Shown: positions 47,374 to 56,881, counted from the stretch's first letter. The stretch: DNA of 64,000 nt from Achromobacter agilis (GCF_900496965.1 NZ_UFQB01000020.1:62001-126000); one strand, 5' to 3'. Program-made: numbers and translations. Notes: generated by a model not told the origin, from the letters alone.

Positions 47374-48783
47374 TTAGCGCACGCACCGCGCCTGCACGGG
47401 CTCCGAGGCGTCGAAGCGCAGCCTTGAAAAGCTGGCGGCACAGGCCAGCGCGGCGCACAGGCCGCCGAGCCACAGCGCGGCGACCGCGCCCTGCGTGCTG
47501 GACACATTGAAACAGGCGGCCACCAGGGCCGCGCCCGACGCCTGTCCGAGCAGGCGCACGGTGCCGATCATGCCGCTGGCGCCGCCCGCCCGCGAGGCCG
47601 GCGCCGACATCATGATGGCGCGCAGATTGGGCGATTGAAAGAAGCCGAATCCGGCGCCGCAGACGGCCATGCGCCAGCAGATGTCCCAGATGGGCGGGTC
47701 GGCGGGCATCATCGCCAGCAGCGCCATGCCCAGGGCCATCAGCGCCAGCCCCACGCCGCCCAGCATGCCCGCGGGATAATGGTCGGACAGGCGCCCGGCG
47801 ATCGGCGCCATGAAAGCCACCACCACCGGCCAGGGCGTGATCAGAAAGCCTGTTTCCACCTGGGTGTAGCCCAGCGTGGTCTGCAACAGGAAGGGCAAGG
47901 ACACGAATGCCAGCGCCTGGGCCGCGAAGGCGCAAATCGCGGTGGCGGCGGACAGAGCGAACAAGGGCCGGCGCAGCAGGTCGACGGCCAGGATGGGCGC
48001 GGGATGCCCGGCCTGCCTGCGCATCAGCAGGAACAGGCTGGCCGCGGCGACGCCCCATTCCAGCGTCACGCGCGGCAGGGGGGCGCCGTGCGCCAGCTCA
48101 TTGGTTCCCAGCACGAACAGGCCCAGCGTCAGGGCGCACAGCGCCGCGGCCAGGCCGTCGAAACCATGCGGCGCGCGCGTCGTTTTGGGCAGGCCGCGCA
48201 GGGCCAAGACCGCGCACATGACGCCGACGGGCACATTCATCAGGAACAGCCAGTGCCAGTTCCCCAGCAGGAGGATGGCCGACGCGACGGTGGGGCCAGC
48301 CGCGAAGGACAGGCCCACCACCATGGCGTTCAGGCCCAGTCCGCGGCCCAGCAGGTGGGAAGGATAGATGAAGCGCAGCAGCGCGCCGTTGACGCTCATG
48401 ACGCCGGCCGCGCCCAGGCCCTGCAGGATCCGCGACGCCACCAGGGTGGGCAGCGAGGGGGCCAGGCCGCTGGTCAGCGACGTCATGGTGTACAGGACCA
48501 GGCCCACGATATAGACGCGGCGATGGCCCAGGATCTCGCCCAGCGCCGCGGCGGGCAGCAGGCCCGCCACCATGGCCAGCTGGTAGCCGCTGATGACCCA
48601 GATGGATTCCGCGTCGTTGGCTCCGAGGTCCCGCGCAATGGTGGGCAGCGCCGTGTTGGCGATGGCGGTGTCCAGGCTGGCCATGCACAGCGCCAGCATG
48701 ACGGCCAGGAGCGCGCCCAGGCGTTCCGATGCCGGCAGGCCGACGCCGGCCGGATAAACGGTATTGTGGGAGAACGTGAACAT
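47374..48783 (-). CDS. MFS drug exporter, DHA2/EmrB type
   Basis: 469 residues with 13-14 predicted membrane helices. DHA2 landmarks are LDTAIANTALPTIARDLG near 38-55, WVISGYQLAMVAGLLPA near 62-78, GHRRVYIVGLVLYTM near 86 and the helix-5 pattern GPTVASAILLLGNWHWLFLM near 163. Proton-driven export of small drugs or metabolites is the family role. It is divergent from a LysR gene, which lies 97 bp away but on the same strand upstream, so co-transcription is possible. Substrate unknown. Confidence 0.9.
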   Translation of the reverse strand: MFTFSHNTVYPAGVGLPASERLGALLAVMLALCMASLDTAIANTALPTIARDLGANDAESIWVISGYQLAMVAGLLPAAALGEILGHRRVYIVGLVLYTMTSLTSGLAPSLPTLVASRILQGLGAAGVMSVNGALLRFIYPSHLLGRGLGLNAMVVGLSFAAGPTVASAILLLGNWHWLFLMNVPVGVMCAVLALRGLPKTTRAPHGFDGLAAALCALTLGLFVLGTNELAHGAPLPRVTLEWGVAAASLFLLMRRQAGHPAPILAVDLLRRPLFALSAATAICAFAAQALAFVSLPFLLQTTLGYTQVETGFLITPWPVVVAFMAPIAGRLSDHYPAGMLGGVGLALMALGMALLAMMPADPPIWDICWRMAVCGAGFGFFQSPNLRAIMMSAPASRAGGASGMIGTVRLLGQASGAALVAACFNVSSTQGAVAALWLGGLCAALACAASFSRLRFDASEPVQARCVR

Positions 48784-48879
48784 GTGACAGGCTGCGCCGC
48801 GAGGCGTCCGCGTTGCGGACCGAGAATCGTGACCGTCGATTCTACGGCACGGGAGACGGGCCCCGCGGACGCCGTCCGC

Positions 48880-49821
48880 TTATTCCACGTTGTGGACGCG
48901 CAGCCGCTCGGCCAGTTCGGCGTAGCAGCGCCGCACTGCCGCGCGCGCCTGCTGTTCCGGCGCGCGCGCCATCAGGCAGATGCGCCGCGTGAGCCGCGGG
49001 CGCTGCAAGGGCACAATGGCCAGGCCGTCCTGGCGCTGGCCTTGCGTGTACAGCCGCGAGATCAGCCCTACGCGCAGGCCGGCCCGCACCAGGCTGTACA
49101 GCGTGTCGGTGTAGTTCAGGGTGTCGGTCGCGGCCAGGTCCGAGCCCTGCTGGCGCAGCGTGGACACGATCATTTCGTAGGTGCTGCCGCGCGACAGCAC
49201 GGCCAGCGGTTCGGACTTCAGTTCCTGCCAGGTCAGCGCCTGGCGCCGCGCAAGGCGGTGGGTGCCGGCCAGCACGGCCACCAGATCGTCTTCCGCCACG
49301 AAGGCGGCGGCCAGGCCGGGCGTGAGGCCGAAGTCCAGGCCCAGCCCGATATCCAGTTCGCCATTGCCCAGCGCGGCCATCAGCTCGTCGTTGAGATGGT
49401 CGCTGAGGATCAGCGCGATGTCCGGATGGCGCTGGCGCCATTGGGCCACTACCGGAGCGAGCAGGTGCATGGTGGACGGGATGCAACCGATGCGTACGGT
49501 TGCTGACTGGGTGTCCAGTAGGCGCCGCAGGTCTTCGGCGCCCTGGGTGTAGCTGTTGAGCAGCCATTCGATCTGGGCGCGGGCGGCAAGGCCCGCGGGC
49601 GTCAGCCGCACGTGGTGGGTGCTGCGTTCGAACAGCGCCACGCCCATCAGCGCCTCCAGCTCGCGGATGGCGGCGGAGAGGGCGGGCTGGCTCAGCGCCA
49701 GCGCCTGGGCGGCGCGGCTGAAGCTGGCGTGGCGGGCCACTTCCTTGAAGCCGCGCAACTGCCGCAGCGTGGGCTGGCGCGCCGGGACGGACACGCTGTC
49801 GGGCAGAGGAGGCTTGGTCAT
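48880..49821 (-). CDS. LysR family transcriptional regulator
   Basis: 313 residues. The helix-turn-helix covers about 16-76 (LRQLRGFKEVARHASFSRAA, then LSQPALSAAIRELEALMG). The effector domain includes VRIGCIPSTMHLLAPVV near 109. It is divergent from the Bug receptor operon and carries an operator-like repeat over its own start, so it probably controls both that operon and itself, and possibly the downstream MFS gene. Confidence 0.92.
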   Translation of the reverse strand: MTKPPLPDSVSVPARQPTLRQLRGFKEVARHASFSRAAQALALSQPALSAAIRELEALMGVALFERSTHHVRLTPAGLAARAQIEWLLNSYTQGAEDLRRLLDTQSATVRIGCIPSTMHLLAPVVAQWRQRHPDIALILSDHLNDELMAALGNGELDIGLGLDFGLTPGLAAAFVAEDDLVAVLAGTHRLARRQALTWQELKSEPLAVLSRGSTYEMIVSTLRQQGSDLAATDTLNYTDTLYSLVRAGLRVGLISRLYTQGQRQDGLAIVPLQRPRLTRRICLMARAPEQQARAAVRRCYAELAERLRVHNVE

Positions 49822-49842
49822 AGATTTACCTGATGAATCTAT
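49820..49842. promoter_or_regulatory. Predicted LysR operator (ATAGATT-N9-AATCTAT)
   Basis: A perfect 7-bp inverted repeat ATAGATT/AATCTAT with a 9-base spacer in the divergent gap between LysR and the Bug receptor, overlapping the LysR start codon. This fits autoregulation plus control of the Bug/M20/phosphoribosyltransferase operon. Confidence 0.6.
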
Positions 49843-49939
49843 AAAAATATAACATTTCAGTTATTACCAGGATCTGCGTAGGATGGCGCCGTCGCCCTTC
49901 TTCGCGCCCGCTGCGCGCGCGCATTCGACCGTTCCCGCC

Positions 49940-50923
49940 ATGTTCAAACGTTTGTTCCTGTCCGTCTCCGCGCTGGCGGCTGCGCTGTGCGCCGCTCCGG
50001 CCATGGCCGCCGAAGCCGCCTGGCCCGAAGCCCGGCCCTTGACCCTGATCGTGCCGTTCAGCCCCGGCGGCAACGTCGATACCACCGCCCGGCTGGTGGC
50101 GCAGAAACTGGCGGACCGGCTCAAGCAATCCGTCATCGTGGATAACGTGGCGGGCGCGGGCGGAGTGCTGGGCGTGGCGAAGGCCGCGCATGCCAGGCCC
50201 GATGGCTACACGCTGGTGATGGGCTTCGACGGCCCCATCAGCGTGGCCCGCCTGATCAATTCCGCCGTGAAGTACGACGCCGAAACGGATCTGGAGCCGG
50301 TCGCCCTGGTGACCACCGCGCCCGTCGTGCTGCTGGCCCGCCCCGGCTTGCCCGCGCGGGACATGGGCGAGCTCATCGCGCTGGCGCGGGCGAAGCCCGA
50401 CACGCTGACCTACGCCTCGTCGGGCGTGGGCACCGTGCTGCATCTGGCGATGGAGGTGATGCAGGACCAGGCCAAGGTCAAGCTGGTGCACGTGCCCTAT
50501 CGCGGGGGCGCGCAGATCACCAACGACGTCATGGGCGGTCAGGTGGACCTGGGCCTGCTGGTGACCACCAGCGCCACGCCGTTGGTGCAGCAGAAGAAGC
50601 TGCATGCGCTGGGAGTCACCTCGGCCAAGCGCGTCGACACGCTGCCGGACGTGCAGGCGTTCGGCGAGACGCCCGAGCTCAAGGGTTTTGAACTGAATAC
50701 CTGGACGGGCGTCTTCGCGCCGGCGGGCACGGATCCCGCCGTGGTGGGGCGGCTCAACCAGGAATTGAACGCCGTGCTGAAGCTGGAGGATGTGCAGAAG
50801 CGCCTGGCCGAAGGCGGCGCCATCCCCGGCCGGGGCACGCCCCAGGAATTCGCGGAGTTCCTGAAGAAGGAAAAAGCCCTGTACGGCCACATCGTGAAGA
50901 GCGCCGACATCCAGCAGGAATGA
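49940..50923 (+). CDS. Bug/TctC-type tripartite tricarboxylate receptor
   Basis: 327 residues from the ATG at 49940; an in-frame start 57 nt earlier gives a less typical signal peptide. The signal peptide covers 1-23 (MFKRLFLSVSALAAALCAAPAMAAE). Bug landmarks are LTLIVPFSPGGNVDTTARLV near 35, VIVDNVAGAGGVLGVAKAA near 64 and VHVPYRGGAQITNDVMGGQ near 164. It is the receptor of the operon with the M20 hydrolase and a phosphoribosyltransferase; no TctAB is adjacent. Confidence 0.93.
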   Translation: MFKRLFLSVSALAAALCAAPAMAAEAAWPEARPLTLIVPFSPGGNVDTTARLVAQKLADRLKQSVIVDNVAGAGGVLGVAKAAHARPDGYTLVMGFDGPISVARLINSAVKYDAETDLEPVALVTTAPVVLLARPGLPARDMGELIALARAKPDTLTYASSGVGTVLHLAMEVMQDQAKVKLVHVPYRGGAQITNDVMGGQVDLGLLVTTSATPLVQQKKLHALGVTSAKRVDTLPDVQAFGETPELKGFELNTWTGVFAPAGTDPAVVGRLNQELNAVLKLEDVQKRLAEGGAIPGRGTPQEFAEFLKKEKALYGHIVKSADIQQE

Positions 50924-50942
50924 GCCCGAGGACGCCAACGCC

Positions 50943-52136
50943 ATGAACATTCCCGCAAGCAGCCCCGTGCTGCCCGAAATCCAGGCCATCCAGGACGAAA
51001 TGGTGGCCCTGCGCCGCCGCATCCACGCCAACCCCGAGTTGGCCTACGAAGAGGTCGATACCGGCGACCTGGTGGCGCAACAGCTGGCGGAGTGGGGCTA
51101 CGAGGTGCACCGGGGCCTGGGCGTGACCGGCGTAGTGGGCACCTTGCGGCTGGGCAGCGGCCAGCGCCGGCTGGGCTTGCGGGCCGACATGGACGCCCTG
51201 CCCATCCACGAGACCACCGGCCTGCCGTACGCCAGCCGGAACCCGGGGAAGATGCATGCCTGCGGCCATGACGGCCATACCGCCACCTTGCTTGCCGCCG
51301 CCCGCGCCCTGGCCGAGCGCGGCCGCTTCGATGGTACGCTGCACCTGATTTTTCAGCCGGCCGAGGAGGGCCATGGGGGCGCGCAGAAGATGATCGCCGA
51401 CGGCCTGTTCGAGCGCTTTCCCTGCGATGCCGTCTACAGCTTCCACAACGAGCCGGGCTATCCGGTGGGCCATTTCGGTTTCCGTTCCGGCGTGATGTAC
51501 AGCTCGTCCGATACTGTGGTGCTGACGGTCAGCGGCGTGGGCGGCCACGGCGCAATGCCGCACGTGGCGGTGGACCCCATCGTGGCCGCGGCCAGCATCG
51601 TGCTGGCCCTGCAGACCATCGTCTCGCGCGAGGTCGACCCCAACGACATGGCGGTGGTGACCATCGGCGCCATCCATGGGGGCGACGCGCCCAACGTGAT
51701 TCCCAAGACGGTGGAGCTGCGGCTGACGGTGCGCGCGCGCCGGCCGGAGACGCGCGCGCTGCTGCGCGAGCGCATCACGGCGATCGCCACCGCGCAGGCG
51801 GCGGTGCACCGCGCCACCGTCGAGGTCGACTACCGCTGGCGCTATCCGCCCGTGGTCAACGACCGCGGCGCCACGCAGTTCGCGGCGGACGTGGCACGCG
51901 GCTGGCTCGGTGAGGGCCTGCTGATTCCCGACCTCGAGCCCCTGCAGGCCAGCGACGATTTCGCCTTCATGCTGGAGGCGGTGCCGGGCAGCTACTTCAT
52001 CGTCGGCAACGGCGAGGGCGAAGGCGGCTGCATGGTGCACAACCCCGACTACGATTTCAACGATGGCATCCTGCCGGTCACGGCCAGCTACTGGGTGACG
52101 CTGGCGGAAGCCTACCTGGCCGCCGGCGCGCGCTGA
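50943..52136 (+). CDS. M20 family amidohydrolase (hippurate/indole-acetyl-amino-acid hydrolase type)
   Basis: 397 residues. A metal-dependent amidase of the M20D group that removes acyl groups from amino acids. Metal ligands include C107 and H109 in HACGHDGHTATLL, the Glu pair in PAEEGHGGA near 141, and a His in YSFHNEPGYPVG. The dimerisation domain starts near GGHGAMPHVAVDP (about 201). It lies 19 nt after the Bug receptor gene, so it presumably splits the imported N-acyl amino acid. Confidence 0.92.
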   Translation: MNIPASSPVLPEIQAIQDEMVALRRRIHANPELAYEEVDTGDLVAQQLAEWGYEVHRGLGVTGVVGTLRLGSGQRRLGLRADMDALPIHETTGLPYASRNPGKMHACGHDGHTATLLAAARALAERGRFDGTLHLIFQPAEEGHGGAQKMIADGLFERFPCDAVYSFHNEPGYPVGHFGFRSGVMYSSSDTVVLTVSGVGGHGAMPHVAVDPIVAAASIVLALQTIVSREVDPNDMAVVTIGAIHGGDAPNVIPKTVELRLTVRARRPETRALLRERITAIATAQAAVHRATVEVDYRWRYPPVVNDRGATQFAADVARGWLGEGLLIPDLEPLQASDDFAFMLEAVPGSYFIVGNGEGEGGCMVHNPDYDFNDGILPVTASYWVTLAEAYLAAGAR

Positions 52137-52168
52137 TCCGCCGCTTTTCGCCGTTCCATCCGCAACGC

Positions 52169-52903
52169 ATGACTGTTCCTCAACACTCGACATCCGCCGG
52201 CGCGCCGGCGTTCGACGCCACCACAGGCTACTGGCAGGAGATCGTCGGCGCCGACGCGCTATCCGTGCCGCTGAATCCGCCCTATGCCCGCGGCTATCCC
52301 GCGAGGCTGCCGGACGGCCGCTACCTGGTGCTGCCGCTGCGCGGCGTGCCTGGCGATCCGGAGCGCTGCGTGGCCTCGCTGATCGCCAACCATGCGGGGC
52401 TGGACGTGGTCGATGCGCTGGCGGGCTTCATGGCCGAGCGGGCGCGCGCCTTCGGTGCCGAAATGGTGGTGGGCCTGCCCACGCTGGGCCTGGCTTTCGC
52501 GCCCATGGTGGCGCGCGGGCTCGGATTCACGCGTTATGTGCCCTTCGGCTACTCGCGCAAGTATTGGTACGACGAGCGCCTGGCGGTGCCGGTGCGTTCG
52601 CTGACGACGCCGGACGCCGGCAAGCTGCTGTACGTGGACCCGAACCTCGCGGAGAGCTTGGCCGGCCGCCGGGTGCTGGTGGTGGACGACGCCGTCAGCA
52701 CTGGGCAGACAATGGTCTCCGCGCTGGAGCTGCTGGCCCGCTGCGGCGCCGAGGTGGCGGGCATCGTCGTGGCCATGTGCCAGGGCGAGCGCTGGCGCGA
52801 GCGCCTCGTGGACGCGCAGGGCGCGCCGATACCGGTGGCCTGCGCGTTCGAGTCCCCCCGCATGCGCCGCGTGGCAGGCGGGTGGGCGCCGGAGACGGCA
52901 TAG
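52169..52903 (+). CDS. Phosphoribosyltransferase domain protein
   Basis: 244 residues. The PRPP-binding signature RRVLVVDDAVSTGQTM is at 167-182. The flanking segment resembles type I phosphoribosyltransferases (GADALSVPLNPPYARGYPAR near 27-46; EMVVGLPTLGLAFAP near 98). It lies 32 nt after the M20 gene, an unusual place for a nucleotide-salvage fold. No purine or pyrimidine gene is nearby, so the substrate is unknown and a regulatory or non-classical role is possible. Confidence 0.82.
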   Translation: MTVPQHSTSAGAPAFDATTGYWQEIVGADALSVPLNPPYARGYPARLPDGRYLVLPLRGVPGDPERCVASLIANHAGLDVVDALAGFMAERARAFGAEMVVGLPTLGLAFAPMVARGLGFTRYVPFGYSRKYWYDERLAVPVRSLTTPDAGKLLYVDPNLAESLAGRRVLVVDDAVSTGQTMVSALELLARCGAEVAGIVVAMCQGERWRERLVDAQGAPIPVACAFESPRMRRVAGGWAPETA

Positions 52904-52915
52904 CCGGATACGCTG

Positions 52916-54607
52916 CTACAGCGATTCGGGATCGCGTCGCAGCGAAAAGCCCTGTGCTTCGTTCATCGCCAGGTAGCTGACGTTGCGCGACACGACGGGC
53001 GGTTTGTCGCCGGCGTGCAGCGCGCGCACTTTGTCCAGCACCATCTTGTCCGCCAGCGTCATGCGGTCGATCATCCGCAGGTATTGCATCCAGCTTTCCA
53101 CCAGGAACACCTCGCGCCAGATCCCGTCACGCTCCAGGTCGCGGAACAACTGCCACTGCTGCGCGCCGTTGCGCAGGCGCAGGAGCCGCAGGGGGCGGGC
53201 CGCGAGGATCAGCGCGGACAGCTTGTCCCGCTCGATCTGGTATTCCACCGCCACCAGCACGGAACCATGCTGGGTATTGAAGCCCGCGGCGGCCAGCGCC
53301 GGTTCGGTGCTGTCGGCGCGCGCCAGGGATTGCGTGTCCACCTGCTCGGGCAGGCGCGAGCGGTACAGCAGCGCCACCGTAATGCCCAGCATGATGCCGG
53401 CGGCGGCCAGCGCGCCGGAGACGCCCATGGTTTCGGCGAAGTGGCCCCACATGAAGGAGCCCGCCGCCAGGCCGCCGAAGATGGCCGTCTGGTACAGCGC
53501 CAGCGCGCGCGCCTTGATCCAGTCGGGCACCAGCATCTGGACGGTGGTGTTGTAGGTGGCCAGCACGCCGATCCAGCAGCTGCCGGACAGAAGTAGCGCG
53601 GGAAACGCGATCCACAGCGATCCGGCCAGGCCGAGCGCGAGCAGGCAGGCGGCCAGCAGCCCGGCGGCGACGCTGACCAGGCCGCTGGCGCCCCAGGCTG
53701 CCTGCACCCGGCGCACCACGGCGCTGCCGAGGATGGCGCCCAGGCCCAGCGCACCCAGCATATAACCGTACAGCAGGGCGCTGCCGCCTTCATGCTCGTG
53801 CGCCAGCAACGGCAACAGCGCCCACAGCGCGCTGGCCGACAGGCCGAAGGCGAAGGACCGCAGCATCACGACCCGGGTGACGGTGGAATGCTGGGTGTAG
53901 CGCAGCGCGGCCACCACGCCTTCGAAGATGCCCTCGGGCGGCAGCCGGCGCTCGGGCAGATCGCGCTTCCAGCGCCAGATCGCCCAGATCAGGCTGCCAT
54001 AGCAGAAGCAGTTCAGCAGGAATACCCAGGGCGCGCCCATGGCGCCCAGCAGCAGCCCGCCGATGGCCGGCCCCACGGCGCGCGCCACGTTGAAATTGAC
54101 GCTGTTCAGCAGCACCGCGCTGCCGACGTGGGCGCGCGGCACCTGTTCGCCCACCGCCGCCTGCCAGGCAGGCGTAACGATGGCGCTGCCGATCGCGATG
54201 CAGAAGACCGACGCGATCAGGGTGATGGGATGCAGCAGCCCGGCGAAGGCGAGCACGGTGATGAACAGGCCGCCCGCCAGTTCCAGCAGCATGCCGGTCA
54301 GCATGACCTTGCGCCTGTCGTAATTGTCGGCCAGCACGCCGGTCAGAATGGACAGCGCCACCAGCGGGAACGCGGCGGCCACCTGGATCATGGCGACCAT
54401 CAATGGGCTGCTCTGCTCGGTGGTAATGATCCACGCGGCGGCGACCGACTGCGCCCAGGTGCCCAGGTTGGCGAACAGATTGGCGATCCAGATGATGCGG
54501 AACGCGGGGAAGGCGAAAGGGGAAAGCGTGCTTACCTGCAGGACTGGGGCGGGGGCGGCCGGCGCTTCCGGGGGCAGGTCGTTCGTGGCCGAAACGGGTT
54601 GCAGCAT
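52916..54607 (-). CDS. MFS exporter (EntS/MFS_3 type) with C-terminal cytoplasmic domain
   Basis: 563 residues. About 12 membrane helices cover residues 30-425 (IIWIANLFANLGTWAQSVAA; SILTGVLADNYDRRKVMLTG is the MFS cytoplasmic loop). The last 130 residues form a soluble domain (VLVAVEYQIERDKLSALILA near 455; WREVFLVESWMQYLRMIDRM near 500) resembling the small ferredoxin-like domain found on some MFS_3 proteins. EntS-type members export siderophores or small metabolites. No siderophore genes are present here. Confidence 0.88.
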   Translation of the reverse strand: MLQPVSATNDLPPEAPAAPAPVLQVSTLSPFAFPAFRIIWIANLFANLGTWAQSVAAAWIITTEQSSPLMVAMIQVAAAFPLVALSILTGVLADNYDRRKVMLTGMLLELAGGLFITVLAFAGLLHPITLIASVFCIAIGSAIVTPAWQAAVGEQVPRAHVGSAVLLNSVNFNVARAVGPAIGGLLLGAMGAPWVFLLNCFCYGSLIWAIWRWKRDLPERRLPPEGIFEGVVAALRYTQHSTVTRVVMLRSFAFGLSASALWALLPLLAHEHEGGSALLYGYMLGALGLGAILGSAVVRRVQAAWGASGLVSVAAGLLAACLLALGLAGSLWIAFPALLLSGSCWIGVLATYNTTVQMLVPDWIKARALALYQTAIFGGLAAGSFMWGHFAETMGVSGALAAAGIMLGITVALLYRSRLPEQVDTQSLARADSTEPALAAAGFNTQHGSVLVAVEYQIERDKLSALILAARPLRLLRLRNGAQQWQLFRDLERDGIWREVFLVESWMQYLRMIDRMTLADKMVLDKVRALHAGDKPPVVSRNVSYLAMNEAQGFSLRRDPESL

Positions 54608-54773
54608 GGGGATGGGTTCGAGGCGCGCGCAGGCGCCCCGGCGGGCTGTCTGGGTCGGGTAATGGTACGCCTAAGCGGATGACGGGAGGGAGCGCGGCGC
54701 GAAGGCGGCCGGATCCGCTCCGGTCCGCCGCGTGGCGCGGGGACCGGAGGCCTTGCCCGGCGCCTGTCCGGCG

Positions 54774-55112
54774 TCAGGGTTTGGCGGCGGCGCTGGACGC
54801 GGGCGGATAGGCCTGATTCAGGTACTCGACGATCAGGGGAACCTGTTCGGCGGGGATGGGGGCGCCGTAGGTGCCGATCATTTTCTTGACCTCCGCATCC
54901 CAGAAGCCCAGCGGCATCGGCGGTTGCGACGAGACATAATCCACCGAATGGCACATCAGGCACAGGGACGCGCCTTGGGCGCCGGGGGTGGTGCCGGAAC
55001 GCAGCTTGGCGGTCTCCTGGGGGAGCTTGATCTCCAGGGCCTGGGCCGCGGGGGCCAGGCAGGCGGCGGCGAGGGCAAGCGCCAGCGCGCAGCGACGATA
55101 GTGGCGAGTCAT
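54774..55112 (-). CDS. sorB: Sulfite dehydrogenase cytochrome c subunit
   Basis: 112 residues from MTRHYRRC; the longer frame upstream only mirrors sorA. It has a Sec signal peptide at about 1-25 (ending AQA), then a single c-type heme site CLMCH at 51-55. A Met near residue 66 or 78 may be the sixth ligand. SorB accepts electrons from the SorA molybdenum centre and passes them to the respiratory chain in the periplasm. The gene starts 10 nt after sorA on the same strand. Confidence 0.88.
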   Translation of the reverse strand: MTRHYRRCALALALAAACLAPAAQALEIKLPQETAKLRSGTTPGAQGASLCLMCHSVDYVSSQPPMPLGFWDAEVKKMIGTYGAPIPAEQVPLIVEYLNQAYPPASSAAAKP

Positions 55113-55122
55113 GGCGGGCTCC

Positions 55123-56358
55123 TCAGGCGGCAGTGACGCGGATGGTTTCGACCACGTTGCGCATGTAGCCGGCCGGATTCCAGAGCGGATCGAGCGGCTG
55201 GGTATCGCCCGCCATGTTCGTGGCGCGGACCTTGAGCTCGTAGTCGCCGGCGGTGCCGGGCGTGAAGTCGGCATGCCATTCGCGGAAGGAATAGCGGCCC
55301 AGGTCCTTGCCCAGGGTGGCGGCATGCCAGGTCTTGCCGCCGTCGGACGAGAACTGGACGTCGCGGATGCCCTTGCCGCCGTCGAAAGCGATGCCCCGCA
55401 CCTGCACGCGCTTGCCCTGGGCGACCCGTGCGCCTTCGGTCAGGCTGGTGATGAAGCTGCGCACGTTGTAGCGCCCGATGGGGCGGGTTTTCTCCGGCGC
55501 CTTGCCCGGCGGGGTGCAGGCGCAATCGTTGTCCGGGATGCGATAGGCCTTCTGCATCCAGAATCCGTCGAACTCCTTGTCCAGCACCTTGATGTCGGCC
55601 AGGTGCTTGACCCAGTAGGTGCCGTAATACCCGGGCACGACCAGCCGGACGGGATAGCCGTTGAGCATGGGCAGGTCGGCGCCGTTCATGGAGTAGGCCA
55701 GCATGACCTCGCCGTCCATCGCGTGGGCGGTGTCCAGCGCCTTGACGAATTCCGGCGTACCGGGAAGCACCGGACGGTCCGTGCCCTCGAAGGTGACCTG
55801 CCGCGCGTCAGGCCGGATGCCGGCTTTTTCAAGAATCCGCTTGAGCGGGATGCCGGCCCAGCGGGCGTTCCCCATGGCGCCGTTGCCCGATTGCCCGCCG
55901 CCCACCCGAGGGATGAAGAAGCCGCGACTGTTGCCGGAACATTGGGTGACCGCCACCAGCTCCACCGGCTTGCCGAAGTGCTCTTTCAGGTCGGACAGCG
56001 ACAGCTCCAGCGGCTTGTCGACCTGCCCGCTTACCCGGATGCGGTAGGTGTTCAGATCGATGGCGGTCGGGATATTGCCCAGGTGGTAGCGCACGAAGAA
56101 CGCGTCGTTGGGCGTGATGACATTTTCGTTGAAGACCGAGAACGGCGTTTCCAGTTGCGGCGGACGGGAGGTCTGCCGGATCAGCGGGCGCTTTTGCGGG
56201 TAGGCGATCAGGTCGCGCTCGCCATTGGTGAAGGGCAGCGTGACGGTGGCGGGCGCCGCCAGGCTCGTCAGGGTGTGGCCGGCCAGCGTGCTGGTGGCGC
56301 CCAGGGTACAGGCCTGGCGCAGGAAGCGCCGGCGCCCATTCGCATCGAATGTGCTCAT
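55123..56358 (-). CDS. sorA: Sulfite dehydrogenase molybdopterin subunit
   Basis: 411 residues. A Tat-type signal with RRRFLRQ at 9-15 indicates export as a folded molybdoenzyme. The molybdopterin domain (about 60-270) holds the Mo-ligand Cys C140 in VAVTQCSGNSRGFF. The C-terminal dimerisation domain is at about 280-405 (RGIAFDGGKGIRDVQFSSDG). SorAB oxidises sulfite to sulfate in the periplasm, often after sulfonate or thiosulfate breakdown. Only the Cys and the fold were checked; the substrate Arg/Tyr residues were not all verified, so a related YedY/SoxC-like role is a minor alternative. Confidence 0.88.
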   Translation of the reverse strand: MSTFDANGRRRFLRQACTLGATSTLAGHTLTSLAAPATVTLPFTNGERDLIAYPQKRPLIRQTSRPPQLETPFSVFNENVITPNDAFFVRYHLGNIPTAIDLNTYRIRVSGQVDKPLELSLSDLKEHFGKPVELVAVTQCSGNSRGFFIPRVGGGQSGNGAMGNARWAGIPLKRILEKAGIRPDARQVTFEGTDRPVLPGTPEFVKALDTAHAMDGEVMLAYSMNGADLPMLNGYPVRLVVPGYYGTYWVKHLADIKVLDKEFDGFWMQKAYRIPDNDCACTPPGKAPEKTRPIGRYNVRSFITSLTEGARVAQGKRVQVRGIAFDGGKGIRDVQFSSDGGKTWHAATLGKDLGRYSFREWHADFTPGTAGDYELKVRATNMAGDTQPLDPLWNPAGYMRNVVETIRVTAA

Positions 56359-56485
56359 CTTGGTGTCTCCTCTTTTTTATCGGACGCCCTACCCCGCGGC
56401 GCATGCAGACGAGACTACGCGCCTCGGCCTGACAAATGCGTTAACGTCCGCGCTGACCGTTCCAATATCCGCGTTTTCTGCTTCG

Positions 56486-56881
56486 ATGACCCTGACATTC
56501 AATCGGCGCGCGTTTGCAGCGCTGCTGGCCGTAACCGCGCTGGAAGCGCTGATCGCCACCCTGGGCGCTCCTTACCCCCTGTTGCGAGGATTCGTGGGCG
56601 ACGTGGTGGCGGTGGGATGGGCGTACCTGGCGTATCGCAGCGTCATCCGCGCGGGTGTGTTGCCGCTGGCGTTCGCGGCGCTGCTGACGGGGTATGCGGT
56701 GGAACTGGGCCAGTACCTGGCCCGGCATTTTGGCTGGCGGCTGGAGCAGCCGTTCCTGCGGATCGTTCTGGGCAGCGTGCCCGATTGGTGGGACGTGCTG
56801 GCCTATACGCTGGGATTCGGGCTGGTGCTGGGGCTGGCCGCCTGGAATCGGCGGCGGCGCCCCGAACTGCGCGTCGCCTAG
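56486..56881 (+). CDS. DUF2809 family membrane protein
   Basis: 131 residues from the ATG at 56486; the longer in-frame extension crosses the divergent sorA start. It has four hydrophobic helices, with the DUF2809 pattern LLRGFVGDVVAVGWAYLAYR near 30-49, YAVELGQYLARHFGW near 70 and PDWWDVLAYTLGFGL near 97. It is divergent from sorAB (127-bp gap). Function is unknown for the family. Confidence 0.8.
   Translation: MTLTFNRRAFAALLAVTALEALIATLGAPYPLLRGFVGDVVAVGWAYLAYRSVIRAGVLPLAFAALLTGYAVELGQYLARHFGWRLEQPFLRIVLGSVPDWWDVLAYTLGFGLVLGLAAWNRRRRPELRVA

Noticed and set aside
47635-49506. 623-codon plus-strand open frame
   Set aside because: It spans the MFS and LysR genes antisense and is Gln/His/Arg-rich without domains, so it is a shadow frame.
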